A DNA stretch of 64,000 nucleotides, taken from Acidicapsa acidisoli (GTDB lineage: Bacteria; Acidobacteriota; Terriglobia; Terriglobales; Acidobacteriaceae). Location: the NCBI RefSeq assembly GCF_025685625.1, contig NZ_JAGSYI010000001.1, positions 310,001 to 374,000 of the forward strand. The letters run 5' to 3'. This document shows, piece after piece, positions 56,541 to 64,000 of this stretch (positions are counted from its first letter, which is position 1; each line of letters starts with the position of its first letter). A program made the position numbers and the translations under genes. The notes below the pieces were generated by a model. The model made no database searches, was not told the origin of the DNA, and saw only the letters and a program-made list of their open reading frames with translations.

Positions 56541-56890
56541 AGGAATGGCTTGAGGACTGCTCCTGAACTCAAAGAAGTTGAGAGGAGGAGGGCAAATAAC
56601 CAGGACCGATACGGCGGCTATACATACCCCCGTGTTTCGCAGCCAACGCCACCGGGGGAGTTCCTGCCGTTGCTACTGTGCTGCTTGATTGCAGCAGCAC
56701 TGCCTGATCCGCCATGGGTACCTTTGACGCTTCTACAAGCATCATAGGCAGTCACGACATAACGCTGGCCGAACAGGGCACACTCCTTTTGCTCCCCTCT
56801 CCCGCATCAGCATATTGCCGCAACCTTATTTCTCTTGTCAGTTCTTCGCTATCAGTTCTTCTCCTGAAGCCGTGTTGACTAACCCCTAAG
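56541..56890. other. Intergenic remnants with homology to the 51-kb junction
   Basis: No complete gene is recognised. Around 56655-56770 the + strand resembles 51060-51180 (both end in PLxLxQA then a stop). On the minus strand 56618-56755 could encode a 45-residue peptide ending GGVGCETRGYV, matching the tail GGAGGCEIQGYV at 51341. Confidence 0.45.
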
Positions 56891-56935
56891 GCATCGTCTG
56901 ATCCCTGCCATGCGCGTGCGCTTCCCGCGTCAACA
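56891..56935 (+). repeat. 45-bp leader repeat, copy A (next to IS110)
   Basis: 42 of 45 bases agree with 58529-58573. It lies about 120 bp upstream of the IS110 transposase, whereas copies B and C lead into small genes. Confidence 0.7.
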
Positions 56936-56939
56936 GATA

Positions 56940-58340
56940 CTGTAATGCGGTGCACCTAAACACCGCTGTTATAGATCGTGATATGAGGCTGTAAAAGAAG
57001 CCGTTCCCGATGTAGAAGCAGCTATCTACAACAACCTCAACAACGGAGAACGGCTATGAAGTATTACTGCGGTTTAGATGTATCCCTGAATAACACGGCT
57101 ATATGTGTTGTCAATCAAGATGGTGAAGTGATTCGGGAAAGTGAAGTGCCAACAGAGCCTGTTGCCATCAGCCAGTACTTGAAAGCGACGGGGCTTCCAA
57201 TGGAACGTGTCGGCCTGGAAGCAGGCGGCCTGACGCCATGGCTTTGCCACGAGTTGCTTGCAGCGGACTGGCCAGCCATCTGCATCGAAACCCGGCATGC
57301 CAAGGCGGCGATGCAGGCTCAGCAGGTGAAGACAGACCGCAACGATGCCCGTGGCTTGGCACACATCATGCGCACCGGCTGGTTCAAGGAAGTGCACGTC
57401 AAGAGCCATGCTAGCCAGAAGCTGCGCGTGCTGCTCGGCAACCGGCGCTGCCTTTTAGACAAGCGGCTTGATATTGACAGCCAGATCCGTGGGACTCTGA
57501 AAGTCTTCGGACACAAAACCGGTAAGGTGACACCGGCCACGTATGAGCGCCGCATCCGGGAGTTGGTCAACGACGATAAAGAGTTGCAAGCCTACATCTT
57601 TCCGATGCTGGAGGTTCGCCGTCACCTTGTCCAACAATGCAACGTCCTGGAGAAAATGATTCTGGATTGGGTAAAGAAAGATGAGATTTGCGGACTTTTC
57701 ATGACCATCCCCGGCATAGGGCCACTGACGGCCCTCGCTTTCAAGACCTTTGTTGACCGGCCGGAGCGGTTCCAACATTCGAAGGCGGTCGGTGCCGCCG
57801 TGGGGCTGACACCGCGCAAGTATGCTTCGGGCGAAGTCGACTACGACGGTCATATTACGAAGTGCGGCGATGCTTTCCTGCGCTCACATCTCTTCGAGGC
57901 TGCCAAGGTCATGTTGAGCAGAGTTGGGAGACCAAGCGCGCTCAAGGTCTGGGGCTTGCGTCTCGCCAAGCGCAGTTCGAAGAAGAAGGCTTGCGTGGCG
58001 GTCGCCCGCAGGCTGGCGGTCATCATGCACGACATGTGGCGCGACGGCACGGTATTCGAGGTGAACGAAGAGGCCGCTGCCGTGATGGCAGCTTGATCTC
58101 AACCTTACAACAACAGGAATAAGGAGTCAGATAGTCTTCGCCGCAAGGCGTGGCCGTCCGGCAGGACGGGAAGAGGTAGAGGTGAGAACGTGAGGCTTCC
58201 AGCAAGGCATGCTCTTATTGCCATTGCGATTAACAGATGGTTCCCCTCGCTCTTCAAATGGACAGTCACTTGGAGCTGCACTAAACGAACGCACAATGTG
58301 CCGGCGCAGACTCCGTAAAGAAGCATGATCCCTGCCGAGA
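56940..58340 (+). mobile_element. IS110-family insertion sequence (ends approximate)
   Basis: The boundaries are estimates because this family has no terminal inverted repeats. About 115 bp upstream of the transposase and about 240 bp downstream are non-coding; the downstream part contains a hairpin CCGTCC-GGCA-GGACGG near 58150-58168 and could hold the bridge RNA. Confidence 0.5.
57056..58096 (+). CDS. IS110-family transposase (DEDD)
   Basis: 346 residues, family length. The N-terminal RuvC-like DEDD domain has D8 in GLDVSLNN, E55 in LEAGG and D94/D97 in KTDRNDARG; the C-terminal Tnp2 domain has PGIGPLTALAF and AVGLTPRKYASGEVDY with the conserved serine. IS110 elements move by a bridge RNA expressed from their non-coding end, without terminal inverted repeats. 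The ATG follows CGGAGAACGGCT. The gene appears intact. Confidence 0.93.
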   Translation: MKYYCGLDVSLNNTAICVVNQDGEVIRESEVPTEPVAISQYLKATGLPMERVGLEAGGLTPWLCHELLAADWPAICIETRHAKAAMQAQQVKTDRNDARGLAHIMRTGWFKEVHVKSHASQKLRVLLGNRRCLLDKRLDIDSQIRGTLKVFGHKTGKVTPATYERRIRELVNDDKELQAYIFPMLEVRRHLVQQCNVLEKMILDWVKKDEICGLFMTIPGIGPLTALAFKTFVDRPERFQHSKAVGAAVGLTPRKYASGEVDYDGHITKCGDAFLRSHLFEAAKVMLSRVGRPSALKVWGLRLAKRSSKKKACVAVARRLAVIMHDMWRDGTVFEVNEEAAAVMAA

Positions 58341-58528
58341 CATTCCAGATGACGCCTTTGATTCCCGCCGCGCCAAAACGGGACTGATGCCGCCCGTGCG
58401 CAGTTCACCTTGCCTCCGTTCTACGGATAAGAGCTCGATTGAGCAATCCGGCTGGTTACCATGTTTCGTGGTCGCCATTCCGGTGTTGTCAGCGTTCTCC
58501 TTGAGGCCGTGCTTGAAAAACCCCTCTG
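58341..58528. other. Non-coding stretch between IS110 and leader copy B
   Basis: No gene is recognised. It contains CGGTGTTGTC (58491-58500), shared with 61330-61339 upstream of the third leader. Confidence 0.4.
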
Positions 58529-58769
58529 GCATCGTCTGATCCCTGCCACGAGCGGGCGCTTCCCGCGTCAACAAGAAATTCGCTTCCTCCTGTTTTGCGT
58601 ACGAGGAAAGTAGGAAAAAGCCCATTGACTCGTACCGCATTAAAGAAGGAAGCCTCGGTTCCCCCGCGGGCGGTTTCCCCCAATTTTCCTGTTGACGCCG
58701 CGCCCGCGCATAGCGACGGGGACTCGTCCCTTCGGGGATTTGTTCAAACACGAAAAAGGAGAAAGACCC
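58529..58769 (+). promoter_or_regulatory. Leader copy B upstream of a small MTTQTE gene
   Basis: Begins with the 45-bp repeat (58529-58573), continues with a C-rich element (58653-58681) containing CCCCCGCGGGCGG, and ends in AAAAAGGAGAAAGACCC before the ATG. The same order occurs at 61366-61520. Confidence 0.5.
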
Positions 58770-58991
58770 ATGACAACACAAACCGAAACATCCAAAGAAA
58801 AACAGATACCGGCCTTCTACATCTTCTACACGGTCGAGAGTGAGGGAAAGAAGGAGAACAAACGCGTCGGCGTCGCCTTCGCCCACAAGAAGGGGATTGG
58901 TTACAGCTTCCTCATCAGCGGCAAACGCTACTCGGCATTTCCGCCGAAGCCGAAAGGCACTGTTCAACCCGAACCGGGGAAGGGCGCTTAA
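58770..58991 (+). CDS. Small plasmid/ICE-type hypothetical protein
   Basis: 73 residues from the ATG at 58770 with AAGGAGA upstream. It contains FYIFYTVESEGKKENKRVGV and KGIGYSFLISGKRY, suggesting a small beta-rich fold. I have the impression that such genes accompany conjugative plasmids and ICEs; the function is unknown. It begins MTTQTE like the protein at 61521 (MTTTTE), although the rest differs. Confidence 0.65.
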   Translation: MTTQTETSKEKQIPAFYIFYTVESEGKKENKRVGVAFAHKKGIGYSFLISGKRYSAFPPKPKGTVQPEPGKGA

Positions 58992-59021
58992 GCGCTCTTC
59001 CTCCCATAAGAGGAGGTCATC

Positions 59022-59285
59022 ATGCCCTACGAAGTACAGCACTACACATTGTTTTACGGCTGGGTTAACACATGGTCTTATGCCGAGGCCAATGGCATCA
59101 TGCAGCCGGAAACCTTCGCCACCGCGGCCGAAGCACAGGCAGCTCTCGACGAATTCTTTCAAGACCTCGAAGAAGAAGTCGCGGCAGGCCAGATGGCCCC
59201 TCACGACCGCGACGAATTCCGCGTCCGGCAAACAGGCGGCACTGCCACTGCCGCACAGCCGGACGCTGCGGGAGGTGCACCATGA
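59022..59285 (+). CDS. Small plasmid/ICE-type hypothetical protein
   Basis: 87 residues. An AGGAGGT site precedes the ATG by four bases. The sequence starts MPYEVQHYTLFYGWVNTW and contains a helical EAQAALDEFFQDLEEEV stretch. Small proteins of this appearance are common in conjugative element backbones; function unknown. Its stop overlaps the next start (ATGA). Confidence 0.65.
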   Translation: MPYEVQHYTLFYGWVNTWSYAEANGIMQPETFATAAEAQAALDEFFQDLEEEVAAGQMAPHDRDEFRVRQTGGTATAAQPDAAGGAP

Positions 59286-59557
59286 ACGGCTCAACCGAAC
59301 TTCATCGCTTCGAGTGGAATGGCATTCTGCTCGAAATCACTTACGAGCCGCAATGGTTGCCGCCTGCCATCCTCGGCGAGGACGTTGCACACCTGCAGGT
59401 GCGGAGCATTTACCCGACTGACGTTCCTCTCCCGTTTGCGAAACACGGGTATTTCTGCAGCACGGTTCGTGTGTCTACCGTGACCGCCGCTGGCGGCCCG
59501 GTCAACTACGTTGACGTGATGCTCGCAATGGAAGACGTTGCGGGAGGTACGCTGTGA
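59282..59557 (+). CDS. Hypothetical protein starting LHRFEWNGILL
   Basis: 91 residues, translationally coupled to the preceding gene by a four-base overlap. The N-terminus ELHRFEWNGILLEITYEP is repeated at the start of the next gene. A central YPTDVPLPFAKHGYFC segment suggests a compact beta fold. No family is recognised. Confidence 0.55.
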   Translation: MNGSTELHRFEWNGILLEITYEPQWLPPAILGEDVAHLQVRSIYPTDVPLPFAKHGYFCSTVRVSTVTAAGGPVNYVDVMLAMEDVAGGTL

Positions 59558-59766
59558 ATAGTTCAGCCAATCTCCACCGCTTCGAGTGGAGTGGCATTCT
59601 GTTTAGCCTCGACATCGCCCAGAGTGCGAATGTAGACTACCCGCGTCTCCGCACCTTTGCGGGAGCGCTATTGGGCGAGTCCAGAAAAGGGATGAGCGCC
59701 ACAGACAGGAGGCTACGATGGAACCCGCCACCGGCGCAATCATCGGTACTGTGGCTGGCAGCTTAA
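59554..59766 (+). CDS. Shortened paralogue of the preceding gene
   Basis: 70 residues from a GTG that overlaps the previous stop (GTGA). It repeats LHRFEWSGILFSLDI, then diverges (RLRTFAGALLGESRK) and ends in a tail that overlaps the next gene in another frame. It looks like a partial gene duplication and may be decaying. Confidence 0.4.
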   Translation: MNSSANLHRFEWSGILFSLDIAQSANVDYPRLRTFAGALLGESRKGMSATDRRLRWNPPPAQSSVLWLAA

Positions 59767-60272
59767 CGCTCGCAAATGCGTTGATCAAGATCTGCCAAGA
59801 ACATCTGCAGGACCAAACAGGCATCCCGTCCAACGTAGCTGAACTTGTTGCCACTCTTCCTGCAGCCGTCCTCAGGGCGACCGATGACATCATCAAACAG
59901 GTGGGTGACTTGCGGGCTGAGTGCGTTAAAGCTGGTATCGACCTCACACAGAATCTCGACGAGCTTCGTGGAAACACTGAAAACACCAGTTTCTTCCAAA
60001 GGGGCCGTCGCAGGATTCTGAAGACTTTTCAAGCCAAAGCCGAGGCCATTGCGACTGAGATATCGATCCTCTTTGACGATGTAGTATCTGTGTTGGACTG
60101 TGCTGATCGCCTACGTTTGGTTTCCTACTCCTTCGAAGCCTCACAAGGGGAGAAAGAAGAACTCAGAAGAGACACGGAAGAAGGGCTCCCGCTCGGGACA
60201 ATCCTCCGCAGCCTCATAGACCATGCGGAGAAGGCAAAAATCAAAATCGGCGATCTGAATCGCAAAAAGTAG
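59718..60272 (+). CDS. Hypothetical helical protein
   Basis: 184 residues from the ATG at 59718 (GGAGG three bases before). An N-terminal glycine/alanine-rich hydrophobic segment (ATGAIIGTVAGSLTLANALI) is followed by long amphipathic helices with several charged stretches. No family is recognised. The segment could be a membrane-inserting helix. Confidence 0.5.
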   Translation: MEPATGAIIGTVAGSLTLANALIKICQEHLQDQTGIPSNVAELVATLPAAVLRATDDIIKQVGDLRAECVKAGIDLTQNLDELRGNTENTSFFQRGRRRILKTFQAKAEAIATEISILFDDVVSVLDCADRLRLVSYSFEASQGEKEELRRDTEEGLPLGTILRSLIDHAEKAKIKIGDLNRKK

Positions 60273-60288
60273 GGCGTTTGGCGACCAA

Positions 60289-60498
60289 TCAGCTACGTCG
60301 TGGATAATGGGGGTGTCTTCTGAGACGCGCCAATTCGACCAGACCGGCAACCCCAAAGGTTACGGATGCAACCCCATTCAGCGCTGCAGGCGCTGATTCA
60401 TTTATCCGAGCTTGCTGATACACCAAGCCTCCCAGAGAGGCCGAGGCTGCCAGCGCGAAGACGGCAGCGAGCCTCTCAAGCCTTCGCGTAATTCGCAT
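60289..60498 (-). CDS. Small single-helix membrane protein
   Basis: 69 residues. AAGGAGAAGCC precedes the ATG at 60498. A basic N-terminus is followed by a hydrophobic helix (LAAVFALAASASLGGLVY) and a second weak hydrophobic stretch. Family unknown. Confidence 0.5.
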   Translation of the reverse strand: MRITRRLERLAAVFALAASASLGGLVYQQARINESAPAALNGVASVTFGVAGLVELARLRRHPHYPRRS

Positions 60499-60679
60499 TG
60501 GCTTCTCCTTGTGTCTTAGTTGAGATTCACCGCAGTTATAGCTGTCGGAGAGGGCATCTTCTAATCACAAATTATTACAAATCATTGCCAGAATAATGAT
60601 TGATTGTTCGCGCAGGTTATAGGAATAGGGATAGACCAGAGCGCTGCCAGTACGCCGTGAGCTGTGAGGCACGCAGACT

Positions 60680-60874
60680 CTACGGTCCGCGAGGCCGTGT
60701 GATGTTGTTCCGTGCCGCTCGCTCGTGACGGATGTTATCCAGCGATACCATGCAGTTTTGCCATTCAGGTGATCCGTGCGACGCATAACCCATCTCCGTC
60801 AAGACCAGGTCGAAGATCGCGTCCAGATCGTATTTGCTGCGGTATGTCAGTTCGCTGCGTGTAATCACTCTCAT
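60680..60874 (-). CDS. Small protein of the duplicated MRVITRSEL family, copy A
   Basis: 64 residues from the ATG at 60874; GAGGAGAAAAAGAC is a strong ribosome-binding site, identical in copy B. It begins MRVITRSELTYRSKYDLDAI and contains SLDNIRHERAARN. It is a paralogue of 61733-61957. An open extension upstream falls in the leader and is not favoured. Confidence 0.6.
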   Translation of the reverse strand: MRVITRSELTYRSKYDLDAIFDLVLTEMGYASHGSPEWQNCMVSLDNIRHERAARNNITRPRGP

Positions 60875-61105
60875 GTCTTTTTCTCCTCTGCTTCGAGGCC
60901 CCGACATCCGAGGCCTTTCATGCTTGACGGGAGGGCGCGTCCTTTGGCGTGAGCCGCATCCGTAGGACCGCAACGAAGAGAAGGAGCCTTGCGCTTGCGG
61001 CTGCACACGCCAGGACGTGCGAAACCGGAATCTTCAAAAGGCCCGTGAGAGGGGAGTTAGCAGAAGGAAGAAAACGAAAGACTCGAATCCACGCACATGA
61101 ACTGC
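60841..61105. repeat. Direct repeat copy A (1,082-bp period)
   Basis: About 265 bases match 61923-62187 without gaps, with roughly nine differences by eye. It includes the start of the MRVITRSEL gene, its leader and about 230 bp upstream of it. Confidence 0.85.
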
Positions 61106-61365
61106 ACAACTAAGCAGCCCGGCTGGACAGAGGTTTACGCAGTACCTATATCCGGGAGTCTGATGCGTGCTTCGCTGGAAAAACGGCAACGGGATTGAAG
61201 CTGGAAATAATCTTGCAGGAAGTGAATGGTAAGCGTCTGGGTCTTGGACGCAGGAATTGATTGGGCCTAACCTCTCATCGCAGCCCGGACACGACGCACA
61301 TAGTCGAGCGTGCTTCCTGGTCCTGTTTTCGGTGTTGTCGGCTATCTCCGCGAATCACCTCCCGA
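61106..61365. other. Non-coding stretch ahead of leader copy C
   Basis: No gene is seen. The first part continues the duplication with lower identity; the rest contains CGGTGTTGTC at 61330-61339. Confidence 0.4.
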
Positions 61366-61520
61366 GCATCGTCTTGGCCCCTGCCACAGTCGGCCGCGTT
61401 GTCAATGACGAGCCCTCGGCCCCCCCGCAAGCGGTCCCCCCGACGTTCTATGACACCACGGCCTTGTCCTGTGGCTGATCGGGGACAAGCCCGAGAGGGT
61501 AATTCACAAAGGAGATAGAC
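61366..61520 (+). promoter_or_regulatory. Leader copy C upstream of the MTTTTE gene
   Basis: GCATCGTCT and CTGCCAC are followed by the C-rich element (61414-61441) with CCCCCGCAAGCGG, and AAAGGAGATAGAC before the ATG. In the C-rich element the stem CCGC/GCGG is kept while the loop changes from GG to AA relative to copy B. Confidence 0.5.
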
Positions 61521-61721
61521 ATGACAACGACCACCGAACACCATGCCCTCAACGCACTGCGGAATCTGTCGAATCCGGAAGTCTGGGAGAACTGCTCCCC
61601 GCTCTCTGGCCTCAAGAAGATTGGCACTTGGGCCACCTACGCCCAGGAAGCCATTCAACGCAACGACATTCAAGGCGCTAAAGCCTGCATAGCCGTGATT
61701 TCTCGGCTGGTCGGCGAATGA
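61521..61721 (+). CDS. Small helical hypothetical protein
   Basis: 66 residues from the ATG at 61521 with AAAGGAGA seven bases upstream. It is mostly helical (GTWATYAQEAIQRNDIQGAK). Only the first residues MTTTTE recall the protein at 58770. It converges with the gene ending at 61733. Confidence 0.6.
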   Translation: MTTTTEHHALNALRNLSNPEVWENCSPLSGLKKIGTWATYAQEAIQRNDIQGAKACIAVISRLVGE

Positions 61722-61732
61722 AGGGTACATCG

Positions 61733-61957
61733 CTACGCCGGGTGCTGTTGAGCGCGCGGGTCTACGGACCGCGAGGCCTTGGGGGGCGTTTTGCGTGCCC
61801 CCTGCTCCCGACGGATGTTCTCCAGCGACACCATCGCGCTGTGCAATTCCGGCGACCCTTGCTTCGCATCGGCAATCTCCCGCAACACCAGGGCGTGTAT
61901 CGCGTCCAGATCGTACTTGCTGCGGTATGCCAGTTCGCTGCGTGTAATCACTCTCAT
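61733..61957 (-). CDS. Small protein of the duplicated MRVITRSEL family, copy B
   Basis: 74 residues from the ATG at 61957, with the same ribosome-binding site as copy A. It starts MRVITRSELAYRSKYDLDAI, shares SLENIRREQGAR, and has a longer proline-rich tail. Function unknown. Confidence 0.6.
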   Translation of the reverse strand: MRVITRSELAYRSKYDLDAIHALVLREIADAKQGSPELHSAMVSLENIRREQGARKTPPKASRSVDPRAQQHPA

Positions 61958-62187
61958 GTCTTTTTCTCCTCTGCTTCGAGGCCCCGACATCCGAGGCCTT
62001 TCATGCTTGACGGGAGGGCGCGTCCTCAGGCGTGAGCCGCATCCGCAGGACCGCAACGAAGAGAAGGAGCCTTGCGCTTGCGGCTGCACACGCCAAGACG
62101 TGCGAAACCGGAATCTTCAAAAGGCCCGTGAGAGGGGAATTAGCAGAAGGAAGAAAACGAAAGACTAGAATCCATGCACATGAACGG
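61923..62187. repeat. Direct repeat copy B (1,082-bp period)
   Basis: Partner of 60841-61105; see that entry. In this copy the bases after the repeat join the open frame leading into the coupling-protein gene. Confidence 0.85.
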
Positions 62188-62359
62188 CGTAACTGAGCAG
62201 CTTGGCTGGACAGAGCTATACGCAGTGCCTGTTAGGGAGACTCGTGCGTGCTTCGCGGAAGAAAACAGCAGGATTGAAGCTGAAAATAAGTTTCAGGGAG
62301 TTAGGTCAGAAAGGCTTATACTGGGCGCTGACCTGAACGGGCTTAAGCCCTCAACCAAA

Positions 62360-64000
62360 GTGCGCAAGCGATACTTGAATGCCGGCAGGATATGGCGGTA
62401 CCTACCGCTAACTCTCGCCCTGTGCCTGTTCGCTGCGCCGGGCTTTTCCCAAGGGCCTGATGCAACGGCCCCGCGCATCGCTGAACTTATAGTCCAAGCC
62501 GCACCCGCCGCAGCCCCCCTACCCGACAATACGCCCGCGTTTCTCAAGCAAATGCCAGAACCAGACCATGTTCTTGCTGACATCCATGGTTCGGATGATC
62601 TTGACACCGCCGCACGCCAAGTGGCTGCTTTGAAGCGTCTGAGCGATGCCGTGGTTTTTCTCTCTGGAACGGCTGATGCACCAGGAGGACCACGGCTGAC
62701 AACTGAGGAGTTGGCGCTGAATGGCCGCTATTCGGGAGCAGCCTCTTCTCTCTCAACCGCCATTTATCGAACGATAGATCCGGATAACAAACAGCGACTC
62801 GATGAGAACTCCAGGCGTAATCAATGGAATCTCTTGCGTGATCAATACTACAACGACGAGACATTCATTGGTCCACTATTGCAGCGCTACCTGACGCCGG
62901 ATTTACAAGAGAAATATCTCGGGTATTTTCGGCAGACGCGCCAGCATATTCAGGCGCTGAACCAAAAGATTCAGGCGGCGCAGGCGCGCCAAGATGCTCA
63001 GGCGGCAGCAGTGCGTCAAAGTCACGTTCCAATTCAGAAGACCACCGCGTCGGAATCCCCATCCTTGCTTGGCACGGCTGTGCTTTGGGGCGTCATTATT
63101 GGCGTACTGGCCCTGGGAATATGGGGCGTCTGGCGGTTGCGAGGCGCACAGGCCCGGCGGATGCGTGTCAGCAATCAAAACAGGATAACTAAATTCGGTG
63201 CAACGAAGGACGAGAGAAGCCAGAACATTGACAGCATCTTTGACAAAAGAGCAGTGGATGTGGGATTCGATCTTCAAGAGAGCGGCATAAAATGCAGTTT
63301 CTCCAGATCATTGTCGGCAATGGCTGCGCGCGAAAGAGAAGCACTGCGGACTGCATATCATTTATACAATTTGGAACTTTTTGGAGGTGAAAATAACTTC
63401 TATTTTGCCCGATTCGCCTTGATCTATGGGGAGGGAAAAGCAGCCATCACCGGACAGACTAGATATCCCAAAAACAATCCCAATATTAGGTCGATGTCTG
63501 ATGCGCTTCGATGGTATCAGGAGAGCAACGGCCTCGAACCCATGATCAATCTAACCTTGAACTGGCTTCAGGCCGCTATAAGGCGGAATAACAACGACCC
63601 GATTCTGAACAAGCTGTCTTCGCGTTTGCATGGCGACGGCGGCGGCCTCGTGCCGGGTGCGCCTCTGAAATCCGGCGCGAAAGGCATGCCGGTTGAAGGA
63701 GGTCTTATTCTTGGCCTCGACGAGAAAGCGTCTGACACGTGGTGGTACTACGACGGCGAGGGTTCACTTATCACCGTTGCGCCTCCGGGGTCCGGAAAGA
63801 CGCAGAGCCAGGTGTTCCCGAATTTGCTCATGTGGAAAGGCGCTGCCGTCGTCCTCGACGTGAAGGGCGAAATCTACGAGCAGACGAGCAAGTGGCGTCG
63901 GGATAACGTGGGTCCGGTATACAAGTTCAGCCCTTTGGACCCTGCGACGAGCCACGGTTACAATCCACTCGCCGAGGTCCGTGCTGATCCCGATTATCTC
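62360..64000 (+). CDS. VirD4/TraG-type conjugative coupling protein with N-terminal extension (3' end outside window)
   Basis: 547 codons are visible. I propose the GTG at 62360, which gives a basic start and a hydrophobic helix (IWRYLPLTLALCLFAAPGF); the frame is open back to ATGs at 62174/62180. A helical, glutamine-rich region leads to a second membrane helix (AVLWGVIIGVLALGIWGVW, about 245-265). After a further roughly 200 residues comes the ATPase Walker A region VAPPGSGKTQSQ and the strand VVLDVKGEIYEQT. T4CP proteins pump the DNA-relaxase complex into the secretion channel. The signal-like N-terminus is longer than in typical VirD4. Walker B lies beyond the window. Confidence 0.8.
   Translation, partial: MRKRYLNAGRIWRYLPLTLALCLFAAPGFSQGPDATAPRIAELIVQAAPAAAPLPDNTPAFLKQMPEPDHVLADIHGSDDLDTAARQVAALKRLSDAVVFLSGTADAPGGPRLTTEELALNGRYSGAASSLSTAIYRTIDPDNKQRLDENSRRNQWNLLRDQYYNDETFIGPLLQRYLTPDLQEKYLGYFRQTRQHIQALNQKIQAAQARQDAQAAAVRQSHVPIQKTTASESPSLLGTAVLWGVIIGVLALGIWGVWRLRGAQARRMRVSNQNRITKFGATKDERSQNIDSIFDKRAVDVGFDLQESGIKCSFSRSLSAMAAREREALRTAYHLYNLELFGGENNFYFARFALIYGEGKAAITGQTRYPKNNPNIRSMSDALRWYQESNGLEPMINLTLNWLQAAIRRNNNDPILNKLSSRLHGDGGGLVPGAPLKSGAKGMPVEGGLILGLDEKASDTWWYYDGEGSLITVAPPGSGKTQSQVFPNLLMWKGAAVVLDVKGEIYEQTSKWRRDNVGPVYKFSPLDPATSHGYNPLAEVRADPDYL

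Noticed and set aside
58127-58683. Several minus-strand frames downstream of IS110, two of which share VDAGSAR and WQGSDDA stretches with 56.9 kb
   Set aside because: The similarity is explained by the 45-bp DNA repeat; none has a ribosome-binding site or extends conservation beyond the repeat.

Overview
The window looks like an Acidobacteriota genome, probably class Terriglobia (inferred). It has high-GC, densely packed genes: BlaR1/BlaI-type membrane signalling, DUF885 and M20 exported peptidases, a GlgE-type glucan locus and a COG1964-type radical SAM protein. A mobile region sits at a tRNA-Leu gene. No database search was possible, so names rest on motifs, length and gene order.

Bases 1-38,844 are ordinary chromosome. 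In order they hold: a truncated glycosyltransferase-like membrane protein; a dienelactone hydrolase; ruvB; a thioredoxin-like protein; galU; a DUF885 protein with mfd; tdh-kbl (threonine to glycine plus acetyl-CoA); an M20 peptidase; a double-VOC protein; a GlgA/GlgM-type synthase followed by glgE; a small VOC protein; a SpoIIE-type phosphatase; gatB; ada; an SDR with an ArsR regulator; an Lgt-like protein, two small membrane proteins and a Tes-like radical SAM enzyme; an ArsR-methyltransferase fusion divergent from ahcY; a BlaI/M56/DUF4252 cluster; an FmdB zinc ribbon; purL-purF; and tRNA-Leu(CAA).

Bases 38,899-51,200 form a first island, entered through a tyrosine integrase directly downstream of tRNA-Leu. 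It is a defence island: a solitary PD-(D/E)XK protein; a Gabija-like pair (OLD-type ATPase/TOPRIM plus UvrD-like helicase, ATGA overlap); two small unknown genes; and a minus-strand block of a second PD-(D/E)XK nuclease, a Dcm/M.EcoRII-type methyltransferase, an EcoRII-type restriction enzyme and Vsr. A 15-bp palindrome of the M.SsoII operator type overlaps the methyltransferase start. The island ends in debris, including a frameshifted ParB-like tail.

Bases 51,566-64,000 belong to a second element of lower and mixed GC. It starts with what looks like a complete attP: the 3' part of an initiator tRNA flanked on both sides by helically phased CTTACACGGT repeats. A second integrase, homologous to the first, follows. 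Then come a porin of proteobacterial appearance, two zinc-ribbon repeat proteins, an IS110 element, a run of small plasmid/ICE-like genes with duplicated leaders, a recent 1,082-bp-period duplication, and the start of a VirD4/TraG coupling protein cut by the window edge. This is probably part of an integrative conjugative element or a captured plasmid. An intact attP next to an element sitting at a different tRNA is unexpected and raises the question of capture, tandem array or assembly join.
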